64,000 nt of DNA from Catellicoccus marimammalium (GCF_965139335.1 NZ_CBCSEL010000003.1), one strand, 5' to 3'. Counted from the first letter of the stretch, positions 7,016 through 15,911 are shown. Numbers and translations are program-made. The notes: generated from the letters alone by a model not told the origin.

Positions 7016-9951
7016 TGTGTATGAGTTCCTTTCTTCTTATAAATATATAAAATCATAGTGCCTAAAATTAGGGTACAGGCAACCAGAATAAGCCATGTTT
7101 TATATCCGTCCCCACCAGTATTTGGTAATAATGGACCGACAGCTTCAGATTTTTTCTTTTTATTGGTAATTATAAAGCTGTTTTTTGTATGAGAAATAAT
7201 CTCTTTGTAGTTACTCTTAAATTCTATACCTTTATTAGAGACAAAGATTTCAAAAGGTTTATGATTTTCTCGGTAACCATCAGGAGCCTTCGTTTCGCGA
7301 AGAACATATGTTCCATTTGCTATATCTTTAAATAGAATTTTACCTTCTTTATTTGTAACTCCACGATATACTTTATTCGTTTTAGAATTTACTAATTCAA
7401 AATGTGCGCCCTGTAAATGATTATTACGATTATTCTCATCCACTTTTTCTAATAGTAGATCTTTTTCACCATGGATTTCACCATCCATAAAGATATTCTT
7501 TACTGTAGCATTTGCCTCTTCCCAATTCTTAGAATCATTTGGAGTTCGATAACAAATTTGAGAATGGTTATCAAAGGTTAATTGATTTGGATTAGTAATT
7601 AACGTTTGATATGTCACCGTAAAGTTTCCTGTTTGCGGCATCCAACGTCCCCAAGCGTCAATAATCCAAGGGGAAATTGTAACATTAAATTCTGTATTAG
7701 AAACTTTTTGAATATATCCATAACCACTGTTATTAAACTCTTCCATTGAAAAAGTTCTACCATTCAGTGGGCCACCTCTGAAATAGATATACATAGTTGA
7801 CCAATCAACAATATGACCTTGTTGTACTTGATCTCGAATATAAACATTATCTAGTAATTCTTCTTGATTTAAATTACCGTTTAACCACCATTGAACATGA
7901 CTTGGGTTTTCTAATGACATATCTCCAGACTTATAATAAAATGGATTTTCATCAGATCCCGAGTTAGTCACACCATTAATTGTTAAATATGTTTTATGAT
8001 TTCCTGATGTGATAGGGATTTTTGCGTCATTTGGAGTGAAATTTCTTGCTTTTGCCGGAAAAGTAAAATTTCCCCAAATATTATGCAATAGATTCACATT
8101 TTTAAAAACTACTCGAGCTTCGTGATCATAAATGTACAAGTCTGCCATCTCAATTCCATTTTGTACTAGTGGTTGTGGATTTTTTTTAGGTTTATATGCA
8201 GTAAGAGAAGCTACATCTGGGCCTAAATCTCCCAATCGAACAGTAAAACTATCACCATCATGAATTGTATTAGCATATTTTTCACTAAAACGGACCATAA
8301 TATTTACATCTTCTCCATCATTACATGTAGAAGGAGATACACTAATACTATCAACTATATTTTTATTACTTAAATCTTCTAACGGTTTCGCTTGAACTTG
8401 ATCTGCTGGTAAACCTAAAGCAATAATACGTAATTTTGTATTACCACCTGTCATATAAAGTTCATGTTCTTCTGCGGTAAAGTTATGAGCAGTAACAGGT
8501 ACACGGAATTCTACATGCATTGGACGATAAGTCTTTCTATGATGTTCATAACGAACACGGACAAGATGTTTTTCAATCGTCACTGTTCCAACTCTGTCTC
8601 CCTCATCACTTGTTAACACAAAGCTTTGTGGTTCGCCTTCAAGATAAGCTACATTTGATCCTAGATCTGTCAAGGTGAAAACATCTTCCATTCCTGGTTT
8701 GATTTCACCTGCATAACGTTCTCTTAAATTCACAGTGAAATGGAATTTTTTATTGTTTGGGACAATCGCTGCATTTGCAGAAATCGAATAATTTAATCCA
8801 CTGCTACGCTCTTGCGCTGCTCGACGGATACGCTGGCTTTTTTGTAGAAGTTCTTCTACTGTACGAATTTTGATTTCCTCTTGTTCCGTAGCCCCTTCTT
8901 TCACTTCTTGATGAGAAAGAATAATTGCATCTTGGATATCGGTAGTCGTTGTTGATGTTGCATCATCTGCAGAATCACTGGTTAAAGAAACACTTCTCGT
9001 CTTTTCACGTGTAGAAGAAGGTTCAGAATCAGGAGCTGAACTTTGTTTGTGCTCTTCTTTTGTTTCTTTTGTTGTATCTACAGCTGCTGTATCAATCTCA
9101 TCCATCGCGACTGACTTTTTCTGTAATGGAATCGCACGCTTCATCCATTGCACTACTTTTTCATTTTGGTTGGCGTTGACACGAAAAACGATTGGCAAAC
9201 GATAAACCGTTGGATCATATACTTTTCCTTTTAAGATTTTCAAAGTAATCCGTTCTTTTTCGATTTTTGCCTCAAACCAGTTTTTCTTGTCTTCGTCTTT
9301 AAAAGAAATCTCACGTTTTTTCGCTTCCATCCATTTTGGTAGCTTAAACACATATTGATTTCCTTCTTTTAATTCAGTAGTCACTGGCCATTTTAAATCT
9401 AAAACAACTTGATTCTCTTTTTTTCGTTCAAGTGGCTGATAGTGAATATCTTGAATCAATAAGTTTTCATCTTCTAATGGCTCAGTGGCAGGTAAGATCT
9501 TGGTAACTTCTTTACCGATTTTTACCTTATTAATTTCTTCTTCATCATTATAATAATGAGCTTTTACTTCTAAGGTACAATCAGTTTCAATTTTTTGTTG
9601 GGCAGTATCTTGTTTCCACTGCACCATCATTTTGTCCTTTTTAAAACGAATTTCTCCAACTTCTTTTTTCTTTTGTTTAATAACATACTTGGATTTTGTT
9701 GGAATTAAAGAATGTTCGATATCTTTTGGAATCGAATAAGTTCGTTCTAACGGACTTTCTTTCGGCTTTTCGATTTTAAAAGAAAGATCCATTTTTTCTT
9801 GCGAATGAATGGCATCTTTAGAAAACTTCACATCAGAAATTTTCGTTTGTTCTTTTTTATCTCGTGTCAAAGCGTTTACCGTCTCAACACCAGACAATAC
9901 ATTTGGGGTACACACGATAAAAGTGAGTAACCACGGAACGACTCGTTTCAT
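7012..9951 (-). CDS. Large LPXTG-anchored pilus adhesin (probable tip or minor pilin)
   Basis: A 979-residue surface protein with a signal peptide (~1-27). A charged N-terminal region is followed by a Ser/Thr-rich linker (~residues 285-375). Two related beta-domains follow (about 385-505 and 525-650), each with an F-T-x(n)-LGx-V-A-x-L pattern. Then comes a collagen-binding/SdrG-like fold (QWWLNGN to TVTYQTLI), a Cna-B domain with E-box ETKAPDGY (886-893), LPNTG (942-946), a membrane helix and a basic tail. The size and single sorting signal fit a pilus tip adhesin. The ligand is unknown; collagen or fibrinogen binding is only suggested by the fold. Confidence 0.85.
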   Translation of the reverse strand: MKRVVPWLLTFIVCTPNVLSGVETVNALTRDKKEQTKISDVKFSKDAIHSQEKMDLSFKIEKPKESPLERTYSIPKDIEHSLIPTKSKYVIKQKKKEVGEIRFKKDKMMVQWKQDTAQQKIETDCTLEVKAHYYNDEEEINKVKIGKEVTKILPATEPLEDENLLIQDIHYQPLERKKENQVVLDLKWPVTTELKEGNQYVFKLPKWMEAKKREISFKDEDKKNWFEAKIEKERITLKILKGKVYDPTVYRLPIVFRVNANQNEKVVQWMKRAIPLQKKSVAMDEIDTAAVDTTKETKEEHKQSSAPDSEPSSTREKTRSVSLTSDSADDATSTTTTDIQDAIILSHQEVKEGATEQEEIKIRTVEELLQKSQRIRRAAQERSSGLNYSISANAAIVPNNKKFHFTVNLRERYAGEIKPGMEDVFTLTDLGSNVAYLEGEPQSFVLTSDEGDRVGTVTIEKHLVRVRYEHHRKTYRPMHVEFRVPVTAHNFTAEEHELYMTGGNTKLRIIALGLPADQVQAKPLEDLSNKNIVDSISVSPSTCNDGEDVNIMVRFSEKYANTIHDGDSFTVRLGDLGPDVASLTAYKPKKNPQPLVQNGIEMADLYIYDHEARVVFKNVNLLHNIWGNFTFPAKARNFTPNDAKIPITSGNHKTYLTINGVTNSGSDENPFYYKSGDMSLENPSHVQWWLNGNLNQEELLDNVYIRDQVQQGHIVDWSTMYIYFRGGPLNGRTFSMEEFNNSGYGYIQKVSNTEFNVTISPWIIDAWGRWMPQTGNFTVTYQTLITNPNQLTFDNHSQICYRTPNDSKNWEEANATVKNIFMDGEIHGEKDLLLEKVDENNRNNHLQGAHFELVNSKTNKVYRGVTNKEGKILFKDIANGTYVLRETKAPDGYRENHKPFEIFVSNKGIEFKSNYKEIISHTKNSFIITNKKKKSEAVGPLLPNTGGDGYKTWLILVACTLILGTMILYIYKKKGTHTQ

Positions 9952-9978
9952 AGTCTCACCTCCTTTGTAGGGTAATAG

Positions 9979-10413
9979 TTAAATCAGCTTCTTGCCTAGG
10001 ATTTCTTCTTGTGGAATTAAACGGTAATACGTTTTTCCATGATAGGAATATTGAAGGACGCATTGATTTTTGGGTACTTTGTTTTGTCCTTCTAATAATA
10101 AGAGAACTTTCTTCTCTTTTACTTTCTCTTTTGGCATGGCAATGATGGTTGCTAAGATTCCTTCTTTATCATCGTTTAGAATCGCTACCTCATCATCTTT
10201 ATCATAGTGTTTAGCTTGATACAAAATATGGAAAAAATGATTTTCTTTACTTTGTACTACACTAATGATATTGCGCTGAAAAACATAAAAACTAGCAAAC
10301 AAGATAACAATCGTCAATACAACAATCAGGACAGTTCCTAAAGAACGTTTCTTTTTGTTCTTTATCGGAGTTTCTTCTGGCCTTGCTTCGATTTCCGCTT
10401 TACTATCGGTCAT
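9979..10413 (-). CDS. SipA-like signal-peptidase homologue lacking the catalytic dyad
   Basis: A 144-residue membrane protein with a cytosolic basic N-terminus and one transmembrane helix (~25-45). The extracellular part carries remnants of type I signal peptidase: IIAMPKEKV at 90-98 matches the box with IxxPGDxV, VPKNQ follows, and the end IPQEEILGK resembles the family C-terminus. The catalytic Ser of the SMxPT motif is absent, and the Lys expected just before IIAMP is replaced by small residues. Streptococcal pilus islands encode such an inactive homologue, SipA, needed for pilus polymerisation. A chaperone-like role here is inferred from that precedent and the operon position. Confidence 0.7.
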   Translation of the reverse strand: MTDSKAEIEARPEETPIKNKKKRSLGTVLIVVLTIVILFASFYVFQRNIISVVQSKENHFFHILYQAKHYDKDDEVAILNDDKEGILATIIAMPKEKVKEKKVLLLLEGQNKVPKNQCVLQYSYHGKTYYRLIPQEEILGKKLI

Positions 10414-11125
10414 TTCTACCTCCTAAGAAATAATCCTTCACGTTTCCTGGGGTTTTTGCCCATGAGTAAGTTTTTACTAAAGGGCCAGTGACCACAAGAC
10501 GCGTTTTTCCTGACATACTACAAGTAACAAGAGTAATTTTATTTTTCTTTCCTTCTTCAATGACAGAAATTTGTGTGGGTGCCACATATTCTTTGTCATC
10601 GACTTCATAGACATACACATTACGCTTATCACTTAAATAAACTTTGTCTCCAATATTAATGTGTCGTAAAGGTGAGAATAAAATACGATCATCATTAAAA
10701 TTATGAGATGCTAATGAATAGTTATGAACTCCCATTTTTTCTTCTGGTCGCATTTCTCCTGCTCCGATAGATAAATAGTATTGACTGATTCCTTTGACTA
10801 TGGGTAAATGAATATTCACACTTGGAATCACAATATCACCAACAACAGGCACCTTATCTTTTTCGACCATATCTTTTGCTTGTGATTGTAATAAAGATAG
10901 TGACGTCAAATAAGAAACACCTTCATAATCATACTCACTAGACTTCTTTTGATTTTCTGCTAATTCCTCTGCCGAATAATTACTTAACAAATGTTCTTTT
11001 GTTAATCGCTCAGAAAGGAATGGCATAATCAACCCATTTAAAAATAGAAAGATTCCTACCAATAAGATAGGAATCATTAATATCTTTAGACTTGTTTCAG
11101 TCCAATTATCTCTCTTTCGTTTCAT
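10403..11125 (-). CDS. srtA: Class A sortase
   Basis: A 240-residue sortase with one N-terminal membrane helix (~14-36) and no C-terminal helix. Catalytic residues are His141 (LASH), Cys202 (TLVTC) and Arg209. The YSLASHN, ILFSPLRHI and ITLVTCS blocks match class A (housekeeping) sortases rather than the pilus class C type. It would anchor finished pili and other LPXTG proteins to lipid II. It overlaps the class C sortase gene by 20 bases and the SipA-like gene by 11 bases, so it is embedded in the pilus operon, an unusual place for a housekeeping sortase. Confidence 0.85.
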   Translation of the reverse strand: MKRKRDNWTETSLKILMIPILLVGIFLFLNGLIMPFLSERLTKEHLLSNYSAEELAENQKKSSEYDYEGVSYLTSLSLLQSQAKDMVEKDKVPVVGDIVIPSVNIHLPIVKGISQYYLSIGAGEMRPEEKMGVHNYSLASHNFNDDRILFSPLRHINIGDKVYLSDKRNVYVYEVDDKEYVAPTQISVIEEGKKNKITLVTCSMSGKTRLVVTGPLVKTYSWAKTPGNVKDYFLGGRNDR

Positions 11126-11978
11126 CCTCTATACTCTCTTGTCTTTCTTTCTCATTGATTTTCTTTTGACGTTTTTTGCGCAAAACAAAATACAATATGA
11201 GAAGTGCAATTACAATAGTAGCAAATGCCAACCAGACAATGATTGGTGGAATACGACGGATATTATTTGGGGTACTCAAATCTTCATTAATGCGAACCCC
11301 TCGGACAAGAAGACGGTGACTATTTACACCATATGGGGTACAGGTAATCAATGTCACATAGTCTTTTCCGGGATAGATTCCTAGGGTATGTACTTTTTCA
11401 GGCTTTTCTACTTTTATATCATCGACTTGATAATATAAAACTTTATTTAACACACGAATGGAAAATAAATTTCCTTTTCGTAGTTTCACTAACGGTGTAA
11501 ATAAAGTACCACCAGAAGGTAACCCTGTATGTCCAGTTAGTACGGCATGGGTATTTTTACCGCCAGTCGGTAATGAGGTTCCTTCTAAATGCCCAACTCC
11601 TACTTCTAAGATTCGATCTTCCGTTCCATGATAGATAGGTAAATGAACGTTAATAGAAGGGATATCGATAATTCCCATTACATTTGAATCACCAACGAGT
11701 AATTGCTTTTTGTAATGGTCAAAGTTTCCTTTGCTTGCGTAATAATCTAATCCCTTTTTGTATAATTTTTGATTATATAATTGAGCATTTTTCCATACTT
11801 TATTTATTTCTTCACGAGATGCTTTTTCCACATCTCCTTGATAGGTTTGAATGGCTTGACTTTGATTGTGTTCATTCCACCATTGACTCCAAATCGGATA
11901 GAATAACACTGCACCACCTACCAAATAAAGCAAAAGTGCAATAATAATGAGAGGTTTCTTTGAGTTTTTCTTACTCAT
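11106..11978 (-). CDS. srtC: Class C (pilus) sortase
   Basis: A 290-residue pilus polymerase. It has an N-terminal membrane helix (~9-30), catalytic His150 (LTGH), Cys213 (LITCTPYG) and Arg222 (HRLLVRG), and a C-terminal membrane helix (~245-267) with a charged tail. GHLEGTSLP and TPYGVNSHRLLVRG are class C hallmarks. The active-site lid motif DP(F/W/Y), usual between the first helix and the catalytic domain, is not visible in residues 60-95. It is the first gene of the operon. AAGGAGG lies 5 bases before the ATG. Confidence 0.9.
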   Translation of the reverse strand: MSKKNSKKPLIIIALLLYLVGGAVLFYPIWSQWWNEHNQSQAIQTYQGDVEKASREEINKVWKNAQLYNQKLYKKGLDYYASKGNFDHYKKQLLVGDSNVMGIIDIPSINVHLPIYHGTEDRILEVGVGHLEGTSLPTGGKNTHAVLTGHTGLPSGGTLFTPLVKLRKGNLFSIRVLNKVLYYQVDDIKVEKPEKVHTLGIYPGKDYVTLITCTPYGVNSHRLLVRGVRINEDLSTPNNIRRIPPIIVWLAFATIVIALLILYFVLRKKRQKKINEKERQESIEDETKER

Positions 11979-11991
11979 AGTGCCTCCTTTT

Positions 11992-12009
11992 TTGTACTTC
12001 TGTGTACAA
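11992..12009. promoter_or_regulatory. Inverted repeat upstream of the pilus operon
   Basis: TTGTAC (11992-11997) and GTACAA (12004-12009) form a perfect 6-bp inverted repeat with a 6-base spacer, ending 13 bases before the srtC start. A further palindromic TTGTACAA lies at 12109-12116. Either a 5'-leader hairpin or an operator is possible. I could not find a convincing -35/-10 pair for the operon. Confidence 0.35.
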
Positions 12010-12066
12010 TCTTACTCTCTAAAGATTAAACAAAACTAAAAAAAAACGCTTTTTTATCAAATTATT

Positions 12067-12110
12067 TGCAAAAAAAGAGCAACTGTGTATAGCACACTTT
12101 GTTGCTCTTT
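12067..12110 (-). terminator. Terminator of the TDT transporter gene
   Basis: AAAGAGCAAC (12074-12083) pairs with GTTGCTCTTT (12101-12110), with an inner TGTG/CACA pairing. A seven-T run follows on the minus strand. Confidence 0.85.
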
Positions 12111-12131
12111 GTACAAACTTTATTTTTTATT

Positions 12132-13109
12132 TTATTCTTCAATTGCGTCATTCGCATCAGTATGTGGAGTTTTCTTTGTTACATTCGCTTTAATAATGAA
12201 ATGAATATATTTGATTAAGACATAAACTACAATCACACTAGCAATAACTGTTTCTACTACGGCTAAATAATGCATCCATGTAAATGCATGACCGGCTTGT
12301 AGATAATATTGATAAGCTTTTGTTAAAGCGACCGCACAAATTACCAATGGGAAAGTAAACGCAGCATAACTTGGATAGAATGCTCCTTTTAACATTGCTG
12401 GTAAACGGAAGATAACAAATAGATATAATAGTTGAGAAATAATCGTTAATAACGTTACCAAAACAATATGTGGATGTGGGAACGCAGATAAATATCCTGC
12501 TAAACACAATGATCCTGGTGCAGCTAAAATCGTTACTAATGGCATGGTATGTTCTTCAAATTTACGGTGAATAAAGACACGGTAAATAATGACTGGTAAT
12601 AAAATGAAATAGAACAATAAAGCTAACCAGAATAATACTCGTCCTACTTCTGGATAGAAGTTTGCACAAGTTACAGGCACAATTCCTAATCCACAGTACA
12701 CAACAAACCAACTTGGATAAACATGTTCCATTGTGACATCAGAAGCGATTAAGAAATAATACGTAAAGTAAATAACTAATAAAAATTGAATGACAATCGC
12801 AAATAGCCACAAGTAATTAACAATCGGTTGATCAGGAAACCAACGAACTAAATACGTACATAACACCATGAATCCCATCGAAAACGTTGGAGATGTGGAA
12901 GCAATAATTGGGTTTTTTAAGTCATGACGTGTATGTTCAAAGACAAAGATAATTTTTGCTAAAATTAAACACATCAAAATGACACCAATCGTTCCAAAAA
13001 TACTAGTTAAAATCGGTAAATGATAGGCAGTGTATAAATTACCAATGGATAAAATGGCTAAAACCAATCCGCACATCGGAATTGGAATAGATTTGAAAAA
13101 TGTTCTCAT
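12132..13109 (-). CDS. TDT family (TehA/Mae1/SLAC1-type) membrane transporter
   Basis: A 325-residue integral membrane protein with about ten transmembrane segments and a short charged tail. The layout and the late AFYPSYAAFTFPLVI segment match the tellurite-resistance/dicarboxylate transporter (TDT) family, related to the SLAC1 anion channels, where a Phe in this helix gates the pore. The substrate may be a small anion, a C4-dicarboxylate or sulfite; the sequence does not decide. It is monocistronic with its own promoter (13143-13170) and terminator. A TGTGA/TCACA palindrome lies further upstream. Confidence 0.8.
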   Translation of the reverse strand: MRTFFKSIPIPMCGLVLAILSIGNLYTAYHLPILTSIFGTIGVILMCLILAKIIFVFEHTRHDLKNPIIASTSPTFSMGFMVLCTYLVRWFPDQPIVNYLWLFAIVIQFLLVIYFTYYFLIASDVTMEHVYPSWFVVYCGLGIVPVTCANFYPEVGRVLFWLALLFYFILLPVIIYRVFIHRKFEEHTMPLVTILAAPGSLCLAGYLSAFPHPHIVLVTLLTIISQLLYLFVIFRLPAMLKGAFYPSYAAFTFPLVICAVALTKAYQYYLQAGHAFTWMHYLAVVETVIASVIVVYVLIKYIHFIIKANVTKKTPHTDANDAIEE

Positions 13110-13142
13110 AAAATAATTCCTTTCTTTTTTTCTGTCTTTCCC

Positions 13143-13170
13143 ATTGTAGCAATATTTTTTTGATTTTCAA
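13143..13170 (-). promoter_or_regulatory. Predicted sigma-A promoter of the TDT gene
   Basis: On the minus strand TTGAAA (13165-13170) and TACAAT (13143-13148) are separated by 16 bases, about 35 bases before the start codon. Confidence 0.6.
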
Positions 13171-13242
13171 AATGTCATTTTCCCTTATTTTCGCCTTTTT
13201 TAAAGTGATAAAATAAACAATTTATTCCTTTTTCTTCTCAAT

Positions 13243-13259
13243 ATGTGATTTTTTCACAT
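13243..13259. promoter_or_regulatory. TGTGA/TCACA palindrome (possible CRP/FNR-type operator)
   Basis: ATGTGA (13243-13248) and TCACAT (13254-13259) form a perfect inverted repeat with a 5-base T spacer, ~73 bases upstream of the TDT -35 box. The half-sites match CRP/FNR-family operators, but the usual spacer is 6 bases. Confidence 0.35.
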
Positions 13260-13323
13260 CTTATCCTTGAGTTTTTCCCATTGTAAGTTTGTGTATTTTT
13301 TTACAAACTTGTGAATTATGAGC

Positions 13324-13358
13324 ACAAAAAAAGATTAGAAAAAATTTTTCTAATCTTT
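13324..13358 (-). terminator. Terminator of corA
   Basis: AAAGATTAGAAAAA (13330-13343) pairs with TTTTTCTAATCTTT (13345-13358) directly after the corA stop. A seven-T run follows on the minus strand. Confidence 0.8.
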
Positions 13359-14303
13359 CTAGAAATAATCTTTGTGTTTGAAATAGCGAATAAATAAAAG
13401 GGAAATCAGTACCGCAATAACAGTCACTACAATCCAACTCCAATGCTTCCAATCGGCCAATGGCAAATGCACGTTCATTCCATAGAAACTAAAGACAATC
13501 GTTGGAATGGATAAAATTAAAGAATACACGGTTAAGAATTTCATCACTTCGTTCATGTTGTTGGAAATCAAATTGGCATAGGTATCTGTTGATTCATTAA
13601 TAATGCGGTTCGAAATCTCCGCCATTTCAATCCCTTGTTGAGTTTCAATCATTAAGTCTTCTAATAGTTCATTATCTTCTTCATAGGTAACTAGGTAATA
13701 ACCACGACGAATTTTTTCTAAAACTAGACTATTCGTTTTCAAAGACATAATGAAATAAATCAATGAGCGTTCAATTCTCATCAGTTGCATTAAATCTTCA
13801 TTTCGTGGTTTCATACCAATATTTTTTTCAATATCTTTACGACGTTTGTTCAAAATACGCAAATAGCTTAGATATTTTTTCGCTGCTTCATAAAGAAATT
13901 GAAGTAAAAATTGAATCGGCAAAGCCGGGTTTAATGTTTTACGTAATTGAGCTTCTTGATACTGATCTAAGATTTGGAAATCGGTTGAGACGGTCACAAT
14001 ACAATGTGGAAAAATCAAAAAACTCATCGGAATGGTACTATAAATCGAATCTTCACTATCTTCATTGAAATACGGAATATCGTAAATCACGAGTGTGACA
14101 TTCGTATCATTATCTTTTTCAATACGAGCAGATTCGTCTCGGTCGAGTACATAATTCATAAAGTCTTCGGGTACTTGTAACTCGTTTAATAAATAGTCGA
14201 TATCTTCTTGATTGGGACTACTCACATTGACCCATGAATGGTTACAAAAATGGGAAACTTCTTGTAAATTCCCTTGTTCATCATTGACATAAAATTCAAT
14301 CAC
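13359..14303 (-). CDS. corA: CorA family magnesium/divalent cation transporter
   Basis: A 314-residue protein. It has a large soluble N-terminal domain and a long helix, then two C-terminal membrane helices with the CorA signature YGMN (GMN at 275-277) at the pore mouth and a short basic tail. CorA pentamers conduct Mg2+, and some relatives Co2+, Ni2+ or Zn2+. The gene begins with GTG at 14303, with GAGGG about 8 bases upstream. A stable hairpin terminator overlaps its 3' end. Confidence 0.9.
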   Translation of the reverse strand: MIEFYVNDEQGNLQEVSHFCNHSWVNVSSPNQEDIDYLLNELQVPEDFMNYVLDRDESARIEKDNDTNVTLVIYDIPYFNEDSEDSIYSTIPMSFLIFPHCIVTVSTDFQILDQYQEAQLRKTLNPALPIQFLLQFLYEAAKKYLSYLRILNKRRKDIEKNIGMKPRNEDLMQLMRIERSLIYFIMSLKTNSLVLEKIRRGYYLVTYEEDNELLEDLMIETQQGIEMAEISNRIINESTDTYANLISNNMNEVMKFLTVYSLILSIPTIVFSFYGMNVHLPLADWKHWSWIVVTVIAVLISLLFIRYFKHKDYF

Positions 14304-14349
14304 TGGGGGTCCCTCTTTTCTCTTCTATTCTAGCTTTATTGTAGTCATC

Positions 14350-15120
14350 CTATTCTTGAGGGTCAAGCGGATGCCAAAACTCAGCTTTGTCCTCACTTTC
14401 CATCATCTTGACGAATTTTTCACGCACATCAGGATAAGTTTTTGCTAAATGAGTCACTAAATGCTTAATTTCTTCTCGTTTTGTTTTCTTATCTACAGGA
14501 CAAGGATTAAAGATGACCGGTACATTTTTTTCACGTTCTACAAAATGAATAATATTTTGCTCATGGACATATAATAATGGACGAATGACGGTAGTTTCTG
14601 TTTTTGTTAAATAAGTAACTGGTTTAAAGCTCGCCATTTCGCCATGGAATAAAAAGTTCATAAAGTAGGTTTCAATCGCATCATCTAAATGGTGTCCTAA
14701 CGCTACTTTATTATATCCACGTTCTTGACAAGTAGAATACAACACACCTCGACGCAAATTTGCACATAAGGAGCATGGATTCTTCTCTTGACGAACATCA
14801 AAAACAATTTCTGCAATATCGGTTGGAATGACTTCTAATTCATAACCTAAATCTGCACAAAATTCTTTCAATGGCGTTAAATCCATCAAACGATTTGTAT
14901 CTAACGCTACTGGATGTAATTCAAAATCTTGGAATCCTAAACGGTTTTGTTCCTTCATAGTATGCAATAAGTAAAATAAAGTAGAACTATCTTTCCCACC
15001 GCTCATACCGATAGCGACTTTATCTCCAGGTTCAATCATTTTGTATTTTAAAATCGCATCACGGACAGGATTAAACAAACGTTGATTATCTTTCTTTTCA
15101 AAACGAACAATTCTTTCCAC
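14350..15120 (-). CDS. TtcA-family tRNA 2-thiocytidine synthetase-like protein
   Basis: A 256-residue PP-loop ATPase. SGGKDS (40-45) binds ATP, and CSLC (Cys116, Cys119) plus a later Cys in FNPCPVD fit the cluster ligands of the TtcA/TtuA family, which thiolates tRNA (C32 in TtcA). LGHHLDDAIET is another family block. Length is slightly below that of Escherichia coli TtcA. The start is GTG at 15120 with GAGGG upstream. The substrate base is inferred from the family. Confidence 0.8.
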   Translation of the reverse strand: MERIVRFEKKDNQRLFNPVRDAILKYKMIEPGDKVAIGMSGGKDSSTLFYLLHTMKEQNRLGFQDFELHPVALDTNRLMDLTPLKEFCADLGYELEVIPTDIAEIVFDVRQEKNPCSLCANLRRGVLYSTCQERGYNKVALGHHLDDAIETYFMNFLFHGEMASFKPVTYLTKTETTVIRPLLYVHEQNIIHFVEREKNVPVIFNPCPVDKKTKREEIKHLVTHLAKTYPDVREKFVKMMESEDKAEFWHPLDPQE

Positions 15121-15189
15121 AATTTTCCCTCATTTTCTGTTTTCTCTTGGTATTTTTTTATTATAGCACATCCAACTCAAAAGTGGCTC

Positions 15190-15903
15190 TTAGTTTCGCA
15201 TTTCTTCGTATAATTCTTCGATTTCTTCTTTGGTCAGTGGACGATATTCTCCTTCTTCTAATTGCTCATCTAAAACAATAGGTCCGACTTGTGTTCGTTT
15301 CAATGCTGTCACCTTGACTCCTTGAGCTAAAAACATCTTTTTAATTTGATGTCGTTTCCCTTCTGTTAGATAAACTTTAGCTTCACTTTCTTTTTCGCCA
15401 CTTTTTTCAATCCATAATTGAGCCGAGCGACAACGTGTTCCATCTAAAAAAGTAATGCCGTCTAAAAAAGCTTGTTCATCTTTTTTGGTCAATGGGCCAT
15501 TGACGGTTACTTCATACCATTTTCCCACTTTCGTTTTCGCTTGGGTACAATGATAACCGAGTCTTCCGTTATTCGTAACGATAATTAATCCTGTCGTATC
15601 TTTATCTAAGCGCCCAATGGAAAATCCTTCTTTTATTTTAGGTAAGTAATCAAAAATCGTTGGATCTTTGGCATCGGTATTCGCCGTGACGACCCCTTTT
15701 GGTTTATGTAACATATAGTAATCATGTTGTGGAATTCCAATTTCTTTTCCTTCTACTGTCAAGGTGTCAATTCGTCCTTCGATATCATAATTTCCTTCTG
15801 TAACCACTTTTCCATTCACGATGACATCTTCATTTTTAAGCCATTGCTTCATTTGTTTCCGACTTGCTTGTAATTTTTGCTCTAATACTTTATCAACTCT
15901 CAT
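15190..15903 (-). CDS. rsuA: 16S rRNA pseudouridine synthase, RsuA family
   Basis: A 237-residue protein. An N-terminal S4 RNA-binding domain (~1-50) is followed by the pseudouridine synthase domain with the catalytic GRLDKDTTGL motif (Asp100). LTEGKRHQIKKM is also typical of RsuA, which modifies U516 of 16S rRNA; RluB/E/F relatives cannot be fully excluded. The start at 15903 uses GAGGAAAA, which merges with the T-run of the greA terminator just upstream. Confidence 0.85.
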   Translation of the reverse strand: MRVDKVLEQKLQASRKQMKQWLKNEDVIVNGKVVTEGNYDIEGRIDTLTVEGKEIGIPQHDYYMLHKPKGVVTANTDAKDPTIFDYLPKIKEGFSIGRLDKDTTGLIIVTNNGRLGYHCTQAKTKVGKWYEVTVNGPLTKKDEQAFLDGITFLDGTRCRSAQLWIEKSGEKESEAKVYLTEGKRHQIKKMFLAQGVKVTALKRTQVGPIVLDEQLEEGEYRPLTKEEIEELYEEMRN

Positions 15904-15911
15904 TTTTCCTC

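Noticed and set aside
12238..12507. 89-codon open frame on the same strand within the TDT transporter gene
   Set aside because: An out-of-frame shadow with no ribosome binding site and no domain; the enclosing TDT frame fully explains the region.
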